From Lachnospiraceae bacterium (GTDB lineage: Bacteria; Bacillota; Clostridia; Lachnospirales; Lachnospiraceae): a DNA stretch of 64,000 nt. Positions 16,701 through 24,255 of the stretch are shown one piece after another. The DNA is taken from NCBI GenBank assembly GCA_017548765.1, contig JAFYZH010000015.1, positions 1 to 64,000 of the forward strand. The letters are read 5' to 3'. The translations under genes were made by a program, and so were the position numbers. Position 1 is the stretch's first letter. Each line of letters starts with the position of its first letter. A model generated the notes under the pieces. The model saw only the letters and a program-made list of their open reading frames with translations. It had not been told where the DNA came from and ran no database searches.

Positions 16701-18059
16701 ATGAAGATCATCGTAGTTGGCTGCGGTAATGTCGGTGGGGCACTGACGGAGCAGTTGGTGAAAGAGGGGCATAATGTGACCGTGATCGACGACACGAAGG
16801 AGTCGCTCGAAGCATTGGCCAATAAGTGCGATATCATGGGTGTGATCGGTGACGGCGCGAGTTATTCGACGCAGATGGAGGCCGGCGTTGCGTCGGCGGA
16901 CCTGTTGATCGCGGTGACCGACTCGGATGAGGTGAACCTCTTATGCTGCCTGATCGCGAAGAAGGCCGGCGACTGTTCGACCATCGCGCGTGTGCGTAAT
17001 CCGGTCTATAATCGTGAGATCGACTTCATTAAGGAGGAACTCGGTCTGTCCATGACCATCAATCCGGAGCTCGCGACGGCGCATGCGATCGCGCGGCTGC
17101 TTAAGTTTCCTTCGGCGATCTCGGTCGAGACGTTTGCGAAGGGAAAGGTCGAGCTTTCGAGTTTCAAACTCGAGGCGAAGAATGTCCTGATCGGCCTGAC
17201 GCTGCGCGAGGTTTCCGCGAAGCTGGGATGCAATGTGCTGATCTGTATTGTTGAGCGTAATGATGAAGTCTTCATCCCCGGCGGTAATTTCACCCTGCAG
17301 GAGAAGGACGTCATCCACGTGGCGGCGACGCCGAAGAATATCGTGAAGTTTTTCCGTGCCATGGGTATGGCGACGAACGCGGTAAAGGACGCGCTCATCG
17401 TCGGCGGCGGTTCCACGACGTATTATCTGGCGCAGGAACTTTTGGGCAATGGTATCGCGACGAAGATCATCGAGCGGGATCCGGAGCGTGCGGACGAGCT
17501 ATGCGAGCTGCTGCCGGATGCTTCGATCATCTGCGGCGACGGCGCGGACCGGAGCGTGCTTATGGAGGAGGGCATTGCCCGCGCGAGCGCGTTTGTCTCC
17601 ATGACGAATTTGGACGAAGAGAACATCATGTTGTCGATGTTTGCGCGTAAGGTTTCGCAGGCGAAGGTCGTGACGCGCATTCACCGCATCTATTATGATG
17701 AATTGATAAAGACATTAGACGCGGGAAGTATCGTTTTCCCGAAGTTCACGACGGCGGAGGAGATCGTACGATATGTGCGTGCGATGTCGAACTCGCTGGG
17801 CAGTAATGTCGAGACGTTGTACCAGCTGGTCGATAACCGGGCGGAGGCGCTGGAGTTCTGGATCCGCGAGGCGTCGCCAGTGGTCGGCGTGCCGCTGTCG
17901 GAGCTGGCTTTGAAGGATAATCTGTTGCTGGCATGTATCAACCGTAAGGGGTCCATCCTGATCCCCGGCGGCCAGGATAAGATCATGGTGGGTGACACGG
18001 TCATCGTTATTACGACGCATACCGGCCTGCATGACGTGAAGGATATTTTGGAGGGTTAG
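16701..18059 (+). CDS. trkA: Trk potassium uptake regulator TrkA
   Basis: This peripheral protein gates the K+ channel-like subunit TrkH by binding nucleotides. The 452-residue protein shows the duplicated layout: an NAD-binding Rossmann domain starting V-V-G-C-G-N-V-G-G, a TrkA-C domain near residues 145-220, a second Rossmann domain from about residue 230 (I-V-G-G-G-S-T-T-Y-Y-L-A) and a second TrkA-C domain at the end. The second glycine loop is the less canonical of the two. The ATG is preceded by GAGGAG. The stop is one base before the trkH start, so the two are co-translated. Confidence 0.96.
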   Translation: MKIIVVGCGNVGGALTEQLVKEGHNVTVIDDTKESLEALANKCDIMGVIGDGASYSTQMEAGVASADLLIAVTDSDEVNLLCCLIAKKAGDCSTIARVRNPVYNREIDFIKEELGLSMTINPELATAHAIARLLKFPSAISVETFAKGKVELSSFKLEAKNVLIGLTLREVSAKLGCNVLICIVERNDEVFIPGGNFTLQEKDVIHVAATPKNIVKFFRAMGMATNAVKDALIVGGGSTTYYLAQELLGNGIATKIIERDPERADELCELLPDASIICGDGADRSVLMEEGIARASAFVSMTNLDEENIMLSMFARKVSQAKVVTRIHRIYYDELIKTLDAGSIVFPKFTTAEEIVRYVRAMSNSLGSNVETLYQLVDNRAEALEFWIREASPVVGVPLSELALKDNLLLACINRKGSILIPGGQDKIMVGDTVIVITTHTGLHDVKDILEG

Positions 18060-18060
18060 T

Positions 18061-19503
18061 ATGAATTATCCCATGATATTCTACATCCTCAGCCGCGTTC
18101 TTCAGTTCCAGGGCATATTCATGGCGCTGCCTTGCATTACGGCGCTGATCTATCGCGAGCATGAGGGGATCGCATATTTGATCGTAATGGCGGGGAGCCT
18201 GCTTCTGGGGACTCTGGGCCGTTACATCAAGCGGGGGCAGAAGGGCTTTTACGCGCGTGAGGGTCTGGTGACGGTCGCATTTGCCTGGATCCTGATGAGT
18301 CTGGTCGGCGCGCTGCCGTTTGTGATCAGCGGAGAGATCCCGTCGTTTGTCGATGCGTTTTTTGAGAGCATTTCCGGCTTTACGACGACCGGTGCGAGCA
18401 TTCTGACGGATGTCGAGGCGATGAGTAAGACGGGGCTGATGTGGCGTTCGTTCACACACTGGATCGGCGGCATGGGCGTTCTGGTATTCTTGCTCGCGTT
18501 CCTGCCGATGACTGGCGGCTCGGATATGTATTTGATGAAGGCGGAGAGCCCCGGCCCTTCGGTCGGCAAACTGGTTCCGCGTATCCGTGAGACGGCGCAG
18601 ATCCTCTACGGCATCTACATTTTCATTACGATCGCAGAGGTCGGTACGCTTCTCATCTTGGGAATGAGCGCGTTTGAATCGCTGGCGCTTTCGTTTGCGA
18701 CAGCCGGCACGGGCGGTTTTGGTATCCTGAATTCGAGTGTGGGCGCGTACACATGGTCGCAGCAGAGTGCGATCACGATCTTCATGATCCTGTTCGGCGT
18801 GAATTTCAACGTGTACTTCCTGTTCCTGATGAAGAAGCCGAAACAGGCGCTTAAGTGTGAGGAGCTTCGCTACTACGTGATCATCATCGTAGCGGCGATC
18901 GCATTGATCACGGCCAATATCTATACGAGCGGCGTCTATTCCAATGTCCGCGAGGCTGTGCATCATTCCGCATTCCAGGTCGGTTCGATCATGACGACGA
19001 CCGGTTTTTCGACGGCGGATTTCAATATGTGGCCGACCTTTTCGAAGACGCTTCTGGTGCTTTTGATGTTTATCGGCGCATGCGCCGGCAGTACCGGCGG
19101 CGGTATGAAGGTTTCCCGCTGGTTGCTTTTGATCAAATCGTGTAAGAACGAGTTGGGACGAACCATCCATCCGCGCAGCGTGCATCGTGTGCATTTTGAG
19201 GGACGGCCGGTCGAGAAGACCGTGATCCACTCGGTGGAGCGTTTCCTGGTAGCCTATATTTTAGTATTTGTTACTTCTTGTATCATCGTTTCCCTGGATA
19301 CGATGGATTTCACCGAAACGTTCACTTCGGTAGCTGCGACGCTGAATAACATCGGTCCCGGTCTGGGCCGCGTCGGCGCAGCCGGAAACTATGCGTCGTT
19401 GAGCGTTTTGTCGAAGTCGGTCTTGATGTTCGACATGCTGGCCGGACGTTTGGAGATCCTGCCTATGCTGGTACTGATCCTGCGTGGAACATGGAAAGAT
19501 TGA
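18061..19503 (+). CDS. trkH: Trk potassium uptake channel subunit TrkH
   Basis: The 480-residue membrane protein carries the selectivity-filter segments of the superfamily of K+ transporters: F-T-T-T-G-A-S, A-G-T-G-G-F-G, T-T-T-G-F-S-T-A-D and L-N-N-I-G-P-G-L. It transports potassium (with or without sodium) under control of TrkA. The gene starts one base after trkA and ends in front of a strong terminator, so trkAH form the end of the transcript. Confidence 0.96.
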   Translation: MNYPMIFYILSRVLQFQGIFMALPCITALIYREHEGIAYLIVMAGSLLLGTLGRYIKRGQKGFYAREGLVTVAFAWILMSLVGALPFVISGEIPSFVDAFFESISGFTTTGASILTDVEAMSKTGLMWRSFTHWIGGMGVLVFLLAFLPMTGGSDMYLMKAESPGPSVGKLVPRIRETAQILYGIYIFITIAEVGTLLILGMSAFESLALSFATAGTGGFGILNSSVGAYTWSQQSAITIFMILFGVNFNVYFLFLMKKPKQALKCEELRYYVIIIVAAIALITANIYTSGVYSNVREAVHHSAFQVGSIMTTTGFSTADFNMWPTFSKTLLVLLMFIGACAGSTGGGMKVSRWLLLIKSCKNELGRTIHPRSVHRVHFEGRPVEKTVIHSVERFLVAYILVFVTSCIIVSLDTMDFTETFTSVAATLNNIGPGLGRVGAAGNYASLSVLSKSVLMFDMLAGRLEILPMLVLILRGTWKD

Positions 19504-19526
19504 TGATCCGGATAATAGTGTTTATA

Positions 19527-19568
19527 TTGCAGCCGAAGTCTTTTTTCGAGACTTCGGCTGCATTTTGT
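19527..19568 (+). terminator. Terminator after trkH
   Basis: TGCAGCCGAAGTC pairs with GACTTCGGCTGCA and is followed by TTTTG. Confidence 0.88.
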
Positions 19569-20049
19569 ATTGGGGACAGAGATCCTATGGTTGATCGGTG
19601 ATTTACGGAAATAAGCAAAAAAATAACTCCCTTTTGGGAGCCGCTTATCATCTCTATCAAACTTTTGCAACCTGTGTTTTGTGCTTTGCTTCGTGTGAAC
19701 CGCGGGCGGTGATGCTCGCAAGAAAGGAATTAGAATGTCCTGATGTGGACGTGTATAGCGCGATGGATTGCACCTCCGCCTGCAGCAGAAGGATTGCGGT
19801 TCACAGCCGGTCGAGGGGGTTATTCCTGACCTAAACCGTTGAAATCAGCTTTCTATCAAAGGATTGAGCCATCTATCCAGTGAGACAACACGGGAAATGA
19901 AATACTTTAGTCCGTACAGGTATTTCATCTATCCGTGTAAGTTTTGAATTCAACTCACGGTATAAATATACTCTATTTTCACACAATTCACAATAGACAT
20001 ATGTGTTATATATACTGATGTTTTGTGCTTCGATTCGTAAAAAACATTG
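19569..20049. other. Gene-poor interval with two inverted-repeat structures
   Basis: No convincing gene is seen here; a 78-codon frame at 19598 has no ribosome site and no recognisable sequence. Two structures stand out: nested arms at 19695-19804 (GTGAACCGC with GCGGTTCAC, and inside them GGCGG with CCGCC) and a 51-base near-palindrome at 19888-19938. Confidence 0.5.
19888..19938. repeat. 51-nt interrupted palindrome
   Basis: ACACGG and CCGTGT form the outer arms, ATGAAATAC and GTATTTCAT the inner arms, separated by short unpaired bases and a 14-base loop. No T run follows. It could be an operator or an RNA hairpin; it is 925 bases from the AraC gene start. Confidence 0.6.
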
Positions 20050-20082
20050 CAAAAAGAAAACAGCGCGTATCCTACGCGCTGT
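20050..20082 (-). terminator. Terminator of the araC-type gene, overlapping its stop codon
   Basis: On the minus strand ACAGCGCGTA pairs with TACGCGCTGT and leads into TTTTCTTTTT. The stop codon TAG lies inside the stem. Confidence 0.8.
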
Positions 20083-20863
20083 ACTGTTTTCTGTATTCTG
20101 TCGGGGTCAATCCGGTGTAATTCTTAAACTGTCGCATGAAGTGAACATCATTGTTGTAGCCGCATTGCTCGGCGATGGCAGAGATCGGAACTCTCGTGGA
20201 GGAGAGGAGCAGTTTCGCGTGTGACATTCGGCTCTGCAGGATATCGTCGCGGACGCTCTGCCCGAAGAGCATCTTATAAGAATGCTGAAAATAGGACCGG
20301 CTGACATTTGCCGCACGGGCCATTTCATCGATGGACATGTGGAAGGCGTGCGTGCTGAAGATCTTCTCGCGGATCGTGCGCAGCGACTGGAAGTGGTCCG
20401 AGTTGAGGTCGGACGCGGTCAGTGAGGCGCCGCGCAGGGCGCGCCCCAACTTCAGGATCAGCAGGTGGAAGTAGAGGTTCAGACCTTCGTTGCGATCTTC
20501 ACTCGGAGTGCAGAACTCGAAGCACATATTTCGAAGGATCTCGGAGCACTCGGTCAATTCGCCGACATACACCGGCCGGTCGAAGACCATGTTATGGGAC
20601 GCGAAGAATTCTTCGTCGCCTTCCTCAAAATGGAAGTGGATGAAGTCGTCGATGTAAGGTTCTTTATTCGCGCGGTATTCGTGCGGGGTTCCGGCCCGGT
20701 AGATGACGAAACTGTTTTTGCGTACGGGAACTAACTCGCCGTCAACAGAGAAGAGCGCCGGGGACTTAATAAGAAGCAGGATGTGGTTCTCCAGACCCTG
20801 CGGACGATTGATGTGAAAGTCTTCGGGATGCTTATGCTGGCACCCGATATAGTCAACGATCAT
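20072..20863 (-). CDS. AraC family transcriptional regulator
   Basis: The 263-residue protein has an N-terminal cupin-like ligand domain (V-I-Y-R-A-G-T-P-H-E-Y and I-H-F-H-F-E pattern) and a C-terminal double helix-turn-helix (about residues 165-260) with the family signature ending A-E-Q-C-G-Y-N-N-D-V-H-F-M-R-Q-F-K-N-Y-T, then G-L-T-P-T-E-Y-R. Members sense sugars or related small molecules and usually activate transcription. The start at 20863 is chosen because AAGGAGG lies 8 bases before it; an in-frame ATG 36 bases upstream lacks such a site. No obvious target gene is adjacent, so it may act elsewhere. Confidence 0.92.
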   Translation of the reverse strand: MIVDYIGCQHKHPEDFHINRPQGLENHILLLIKSPALFSVDGELVPVRKNSFVIYRAGTPHEYRANKEPYIDDFIHFHFEEGDEEFFASHNMVFDRPVYVGELTECSEILRNMCFEFCTPSEDRNEGLNLYFHLLILKLGRALRGASLTASDLNSDHFQSLRTIREKIFSTHAFHMSIDEMARAANVSRSYFQHSYKMLFGQSVRDDILQSRMSHAKLLLSSTRVPISAIAEQCGYNNDVHFMRQFKNYTGLTPTEYRKQYSA

Positions 20864-21012
20864 GGCGACCTCCTTCTGCAATGGATCGAAATGAATCATT
20901 GGTCTTTGTAGTGTTTTATCGACCGCGAGTAACTGTGCGGTCCGACTGTCGATGTTACTATTTTATCGTTTTAACGTCATACTGTCAAGATAGGGGAGCG
21001 ACTGGCGATCGT

Positions 21013-21825
21013 TTAGTATCCGAGTTTCGTTTTTAATTCCTTTGCCATCTTTCGGATCACCTTGGTTTCTATAGGATTTTTCCCGGTTTCAAAAGTCCAT
21101 ATGAAGGAGTCGTACCGATACAGTCCGCTGGCTTCGTATTTTCGTATCTTAGAGAACGCGTTGTTGCGGTAGTCCATATCATCCATCATTCCAAAGTGTT
21201 CCCAATACATCTCTTTTCGCTGCCTTATGTTCAGAAGCGTGAAATCCGGATGAAAGGTATCCGAATTTAGATGAAGAGGCTTTTCGTACAAAAAAGGGAT
21301 CGAAAGATCATCGAGAATGTCCGCGATCAGTATTTCGGATTTGGAGCGCACACGTAGACCTTGCCTCGTATAATACTCGTGAGCTCTGTCATCAAAATCC
21401 AGCCCGGTGTAGGGTTGATTTTTCCATTTGTTGATATAGGCCTCATCGGAGAGGTGATGCGGGTCGATCAAGTCTCTTTTTGCAAAAGCCATGTGTGCGA
21501 GGGCGGTTTCGAAAGGATTGCTGAATGTTGACTGAAATAACTTCAGATTCTGAATTCTTTTTCTTAGTTCCTCACATAACTTCTCATCATATTCGATTTG
21601 GGCGAGTGCGCTGGCGGTTTTTCGATCCTTCTTTTTTATATACTCGCCATTAGAACCGGTTTCAGGGGTTCTAATGAAATATTGATATGTTTTTCCATGT
21701 TTAGTTGCGCGTAGGCTGCCTCCCTCGGGGGCGTGTCTTTTTAATCTTTCGCACTCAGAGACGATCATCAATAATTCTTTTTCGAGCGCGTCTATCTCAT
21801 TTATGATATCTTTTTCCAGAATCAT
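21013..21825 (-). CDS. Hypothetical protein with PD-(D/E)XK-like nuclease motif
   Basis: The 270-residue protein has a Lys/Glu-rich coiled-coil N-terminus (about 1-100) and a C-terminal region with a possible PD-(D/E)XK core: S-K-S-E (161-164), F-L-Y-E-K-P-L, then H-P-D-F-T (192-196) and W-E-H-F-G (208-212). The order Glu, Pro-Asp, Glu-x-His/Lys matches the metal-binding pattern of this nuclease superfamily with His in place of the Lys. I do not recognise a named family. The start has AAGGAGG 6 bases upstream. The gene is A+T richer than the housekeeping genes and sits beside an array of palindromic repeats, which hints at recent arrival. Confidence 0.65.
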   Translation of the reverse strand: MILEKDIINEIDALEKELLMIVSECERLKRHAPEGGSLRATKHGKTYQYFIRTPETGSNGEYIKKKDRKTASALAQIEYDEKLCEELRKRIQNLKLFQSTFSNPFETALAHMAFAKRDLIDPHHLSDEAYINKWKNQPYTGLDFDDRAHEYYTRQGLRVRSKSEILIADILDDLSIPFLYEKPLHLNSDTFHPDFTLLNIRQRKEMYWEHFGMMDDMDYRNNAFSKIRKYEASGLYRYDSFIWTFETGKNPIETKVIRKMAKELKTKLGY

Positions 21826-21927
21826 AGTTCCTCCTTGTTTGAATGGGTGATTTATGGAAATGTTATTGTTTCTAAGCTTTCGAAATATTTCAATCAACGC
21901 CAGGGCGATGGCGGATTTGGAAAAGCA

Positions 21928-22188
21928 GCTAACAAAGACTTGCTTTTATAATGGTTTGTTAGCCAAATTCGTTCAGGGATGGGGATAAAGTCGAGAGAGC
22001 GGCTAACAAAGACTTGCTTTTATAATGGTTTGTTAGCCAAATTCGTTCAGGGATGGGGATAAAGTCGAGAGAGCGGCTAACAAAGACTTGATTTTATAAT
22101 GGTTTGTTAGCCAAATTCGTTCAGGGATGGGGATAAAGCTGAGAGAGCGGCTAACAAACACTTATTTTCCCATGATTTGTTAGCTGAT
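21928..22188. repeat. Array 1: four tandem 74-bp units, each with an inverted repeat
   Basis: Units start at 21928, 22002, 22076 and 22150, exactly 74 bases apart. The first three are nearly identical over their full length; the fourth keeps only its first 39 bases. Each unit holds GCTAACAAA and TTTGTTAGC spaced by 18 bases. The spacer part is also conserved, so this is not a CRISPR. Confidence 0.95.
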
Positions 22189-22252
22189 TTGATTTATGAA
22201 GCCGAGATTTTCCCGCTCCGCGGATCGTTTTCAGCTTCGTTCGGCTAGAATA

Positions 22253-22433
22253 ATATCGCCCACGCACAGCTCCGCACTACGTGCTCTCGCTGTGCTACAA
22301 ATAATTCGCAACACTATTGCTTAGCTCACTGGCGTTCGCAAGCGTGTTGCTCATTATTTGTTAGCGTCTCTCGTGAAGTGCAGTGGTTATGCACAAGTGC
22401 ATCCACTGCCACTTCACGGAGACTGGGCGATAT
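22253..22433. repeat. 181-bp foldback element with three internal hairpins
   Basis: The ends ATATCGCCC (22253-22261) and GGGCGATAT (22425-22433) pair. Inside are GCACAGC/GCTGTGC (22264-22295), GCAACAC/GTGTTGC extended by AAATAAT/ATTATTT (22299-22359), and a 14-bp stem GTGAAGTG-CAGTGG (22373-22417) with one bulged base. It could be a structured RNA or a small non-autonomous mobile element. Confidence 0.75.
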
Positions 22434-22869
22434 CATATAAGAAAACCACACGGCTTATGGGGGGAAACCCGGCCGTGTGGAAATAACAAGAAGGAAATAG
22501 GAAAATGAAAACAAAAAGTGTCACTTTCGTGACTCTATGGCAAAAACCACAGTTAGTTGGAGGGGGCTGTGGTTTTAAAAGCGAAGTTACGGGGCGGTGG
22601 CAGGCCGCCCGCAGCTAGGAAAAGGAAAAAACTTATAAGATGCTTTGTGCATGCATGATTGCATGATCGGAACTTTCGTTCCGTACTAGGAAGCTTCGGG
22701 AATTGGTACGGGAAAACTGCCTTGCAGTTCTTTCCCTTGCTTCATGGTTACATGATAAGGTATAAATATGTCCTAAATATGATGGGTTTCTAAAATAAGT
22801 ATAAAGTCTTTCTAAAAAAAGGATGAAATATTTTTTCGGGAAAAGGCTGTAAGAATCTGCAATTTCTCC
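22434..22869 (+). other. Non-coding interval rich in hairpins, upstream of mreB
   Basis: No gene is supported. Visible stems are CCACACGGC/GCCGTGTGG (about 22446-22480), AAAACCACAG/CTGTGGTTTT (22545-22576), GGAAC/GTTCC, CCGTAC/GTACGG and GGAAAACTGC/GCAGTTCTTTCC (about 22708-22736). A 37-codon frame at 22505-22618 has a weak purine-rich site before it, but it runs through one of the hairpins. Confidence 0.5.
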
Positions 22870-22898
22870 TTGTCATACATACCATTTTATGATAAATT
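22870..22898 (+). promoter_or_regulatory. Possible promoter of mreB
   Basis: TTGTCA, 17 bases and TAAATT. The -10 box is weak. A leader of about 155 bases would result. Confidence 0.35.
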
Positions 22899-23020
22899 TA
22901 TAAGAGGCACTGTTTGGTCGTTATTTGATCGATCGTGTGGAAGGTCCGGTATGTGACCTTTCGGGTCTTGAAGTGGGTTTTAGCGCTTAGTTCGGACTAT
23001 GCGCGAGACGTACTTTGCAC

Positions 23021-23047
23021 ATTATAGGCTGTTTTGCAGTCTATAAT
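23021..23047 (+). other. Hairpin immediately before the mreB ribosome site
   Basis: ATTATAG and CTATAAT pair, with CTG/CAG inside, and the AGGAGG follows two bases later. The helix could modulate access to the ribosome site. Confidence 0.5.
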
Positions 23048-23063
23048 CAGGAGGAATTCAGCT

Positions 23064-24056
23064 ATGATGTTATCTTCAGATATCGGCATCGATTTGGGAA
23101 CTGCCAGTATCTTAGTATATGTTAAGGGTAAGGGCGTCGTGCTCAAGGAGCCGTCGGTCGTTGCCATTGACCGCGAAACGAACGAGATAAAGGCGATTGG
23201 AGAAGATGCGCGTCTGATGATCGGACGTACGCCCGGTAATATCGTGGCGATCCGTCCGCTTCGGCAGGGCGTTATCAGCGATTACATCGCTACCCAGAAG
23301 ATGTTGAAATATTTCATCCGTAAGGCTACGGGTCGACGTACGCTGCGTAAGCCGCGTATCTGCATCTGTGTGCCCAGTGAGATCACGGAAGTTGAGCGTA
23401 AGGCAGTCGAGGATGCGACCTACGAAGCCGGCGCGCGCGACGTCCGTATCATTGAGGAGCCCTTAGCAGCTGCGATCGGAGCTGGCGTTGACATCTCCAA
23501 AGCATGCGGAAACATGATCGTCGATATCGGCGGCGGAACATCGGATATCGCAGTTATCTCCCTCGGCGGAACGGTGGTAAGTAATTCCATCAAAGTCGCG
23601 GGCGATGATTTCGATGATGCGATCGTTCGTTATATGAGAAAGAAGCACAATCTCCTGATCGGTGAGCGCACCGCTGAGGAGATCAAGATCAATATCGGAA
23701 CCTGCTATCCGCGTCAGGATGTCCTGACGATGGACGTGCGGGGACGAAACCTGGTCACAGGTCTGCCTAAGACCGTGACGTTCACCTCGGATGAGACGTT
23801 GGAGGCCCTTCGCGAGCCTGCAACACAGATCGTGGATGCCGTCCATGCGGTACTGGAGCGTACGCCTCCGGAACTGGCGGCAGACATTTCCGATCGGGGC
23901 ATCGTCCTGACCGGCGGCGGTTCGCTACTGCGCGGTCTGGAAGAGCTGATCGAAGAGAAGACCGGGATCAATACGATCACTGCTGAGGATCCGATGACTG
24001 CAGTAGCCATCGGAACCGGTAAGTACATCGAGTTCCTGGACGAGATGGGCGAATAA
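23064..24056 (+). CDS. mreB: Rod shape-determining protein MreB/Mbl
   Basis: This bacterial actin forms membrane-bound filaments that guide lateral wall synthesis. The 330-residue protein has the actin-fold motifs: phosphate 1 I-G-I-D-L-G-T-A, connect 1 E-E-P-L-A-A-A-I-G, phosphate 2 V-D-I-G-G-G-T-S-D and the adenosine motif L-T-G-G-G-S-L-L-R-G. The ATG at 23064 has AGGAGG 9 bases before it; another ATG directly follows at 23067. No mreC or mreD follows, as is common for Mbl-type extra copies in Firmicutes; it stands alone before a terminator. Confidence 0.95.
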   Translation: MMLSSDIGIDLGTASILVYVKGKGVVLKEPSVVAIDRETNEIKAIGEDARLMIGRTPGNIVAIRPLRQGVISDYIATQKMLKYFIRKATGRRTLRKPRICICVPSEITEVERKAVEDATYEAGARDVRIIEEPLAAAIGAGVDISKACGNMIVDIGGGTSDIAVISLGGTVVSNSIKVAGDDFDDAIVRYMRKKHNLLIGERTAEEIKINIGTCYPRQDVLTMDVRGRNLVTGLPKTVTFTSDETLEALREPATQIVDAVHAVLERTPPELAADISDRGIVLTGGGSLLRGLEELIEEKTGINTITAEDPMTAVAIGTGKYIEFLDEMGE

Positions 24057-24067
24057 TGGTTGCTTGA

Positions 24068-24116
24068 CGTGCTTCTGTTTCTCGGGGAGTTATTTCCCGC
24101 GCAGAAGCACGTTTTT
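24068..24116 (+). terminator. Terminator after mreB
   Basis: CGTGCTTCTG and CAGAAGCACG form the stem around a 24-base loop; five T follow. Confidence 0.8.
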
Positions 24117-24255
24117 GTGTGTTTTTCACACTATGTATCACCGGCTGTAGAAGCAATATCCGCAGAAATATGCGTCGAATATTTCGCCGTGTGTTCCCGG
24201 AAAATGTCAGGCAGTCAGCAAAGAAGACACAGAACTTTTGAGAGGTTTAAGTAAG

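Noticed and set aside
18010..19230. 406-codon frame on the minus strand
   Set aside because: Antisense to trkH; very rich in Arg, His and Asp and without any start signal.
19598..19834. 78-codon frame on the plus strand
   Set aside because: No ribosome site, no recognisable sequence, and it cuts through the inverted arms at 19695-19804.
21928..22188. CRISPR array
   Set aside because: The spacing looks CRISPR-like, but the stretches between the inverted repeats are themselves nearly identical and no cas gene is present.
24060..24254. 64-codon frame after mreB
   Set aside because: It runs through the mreB terminator and has no ribosome site.
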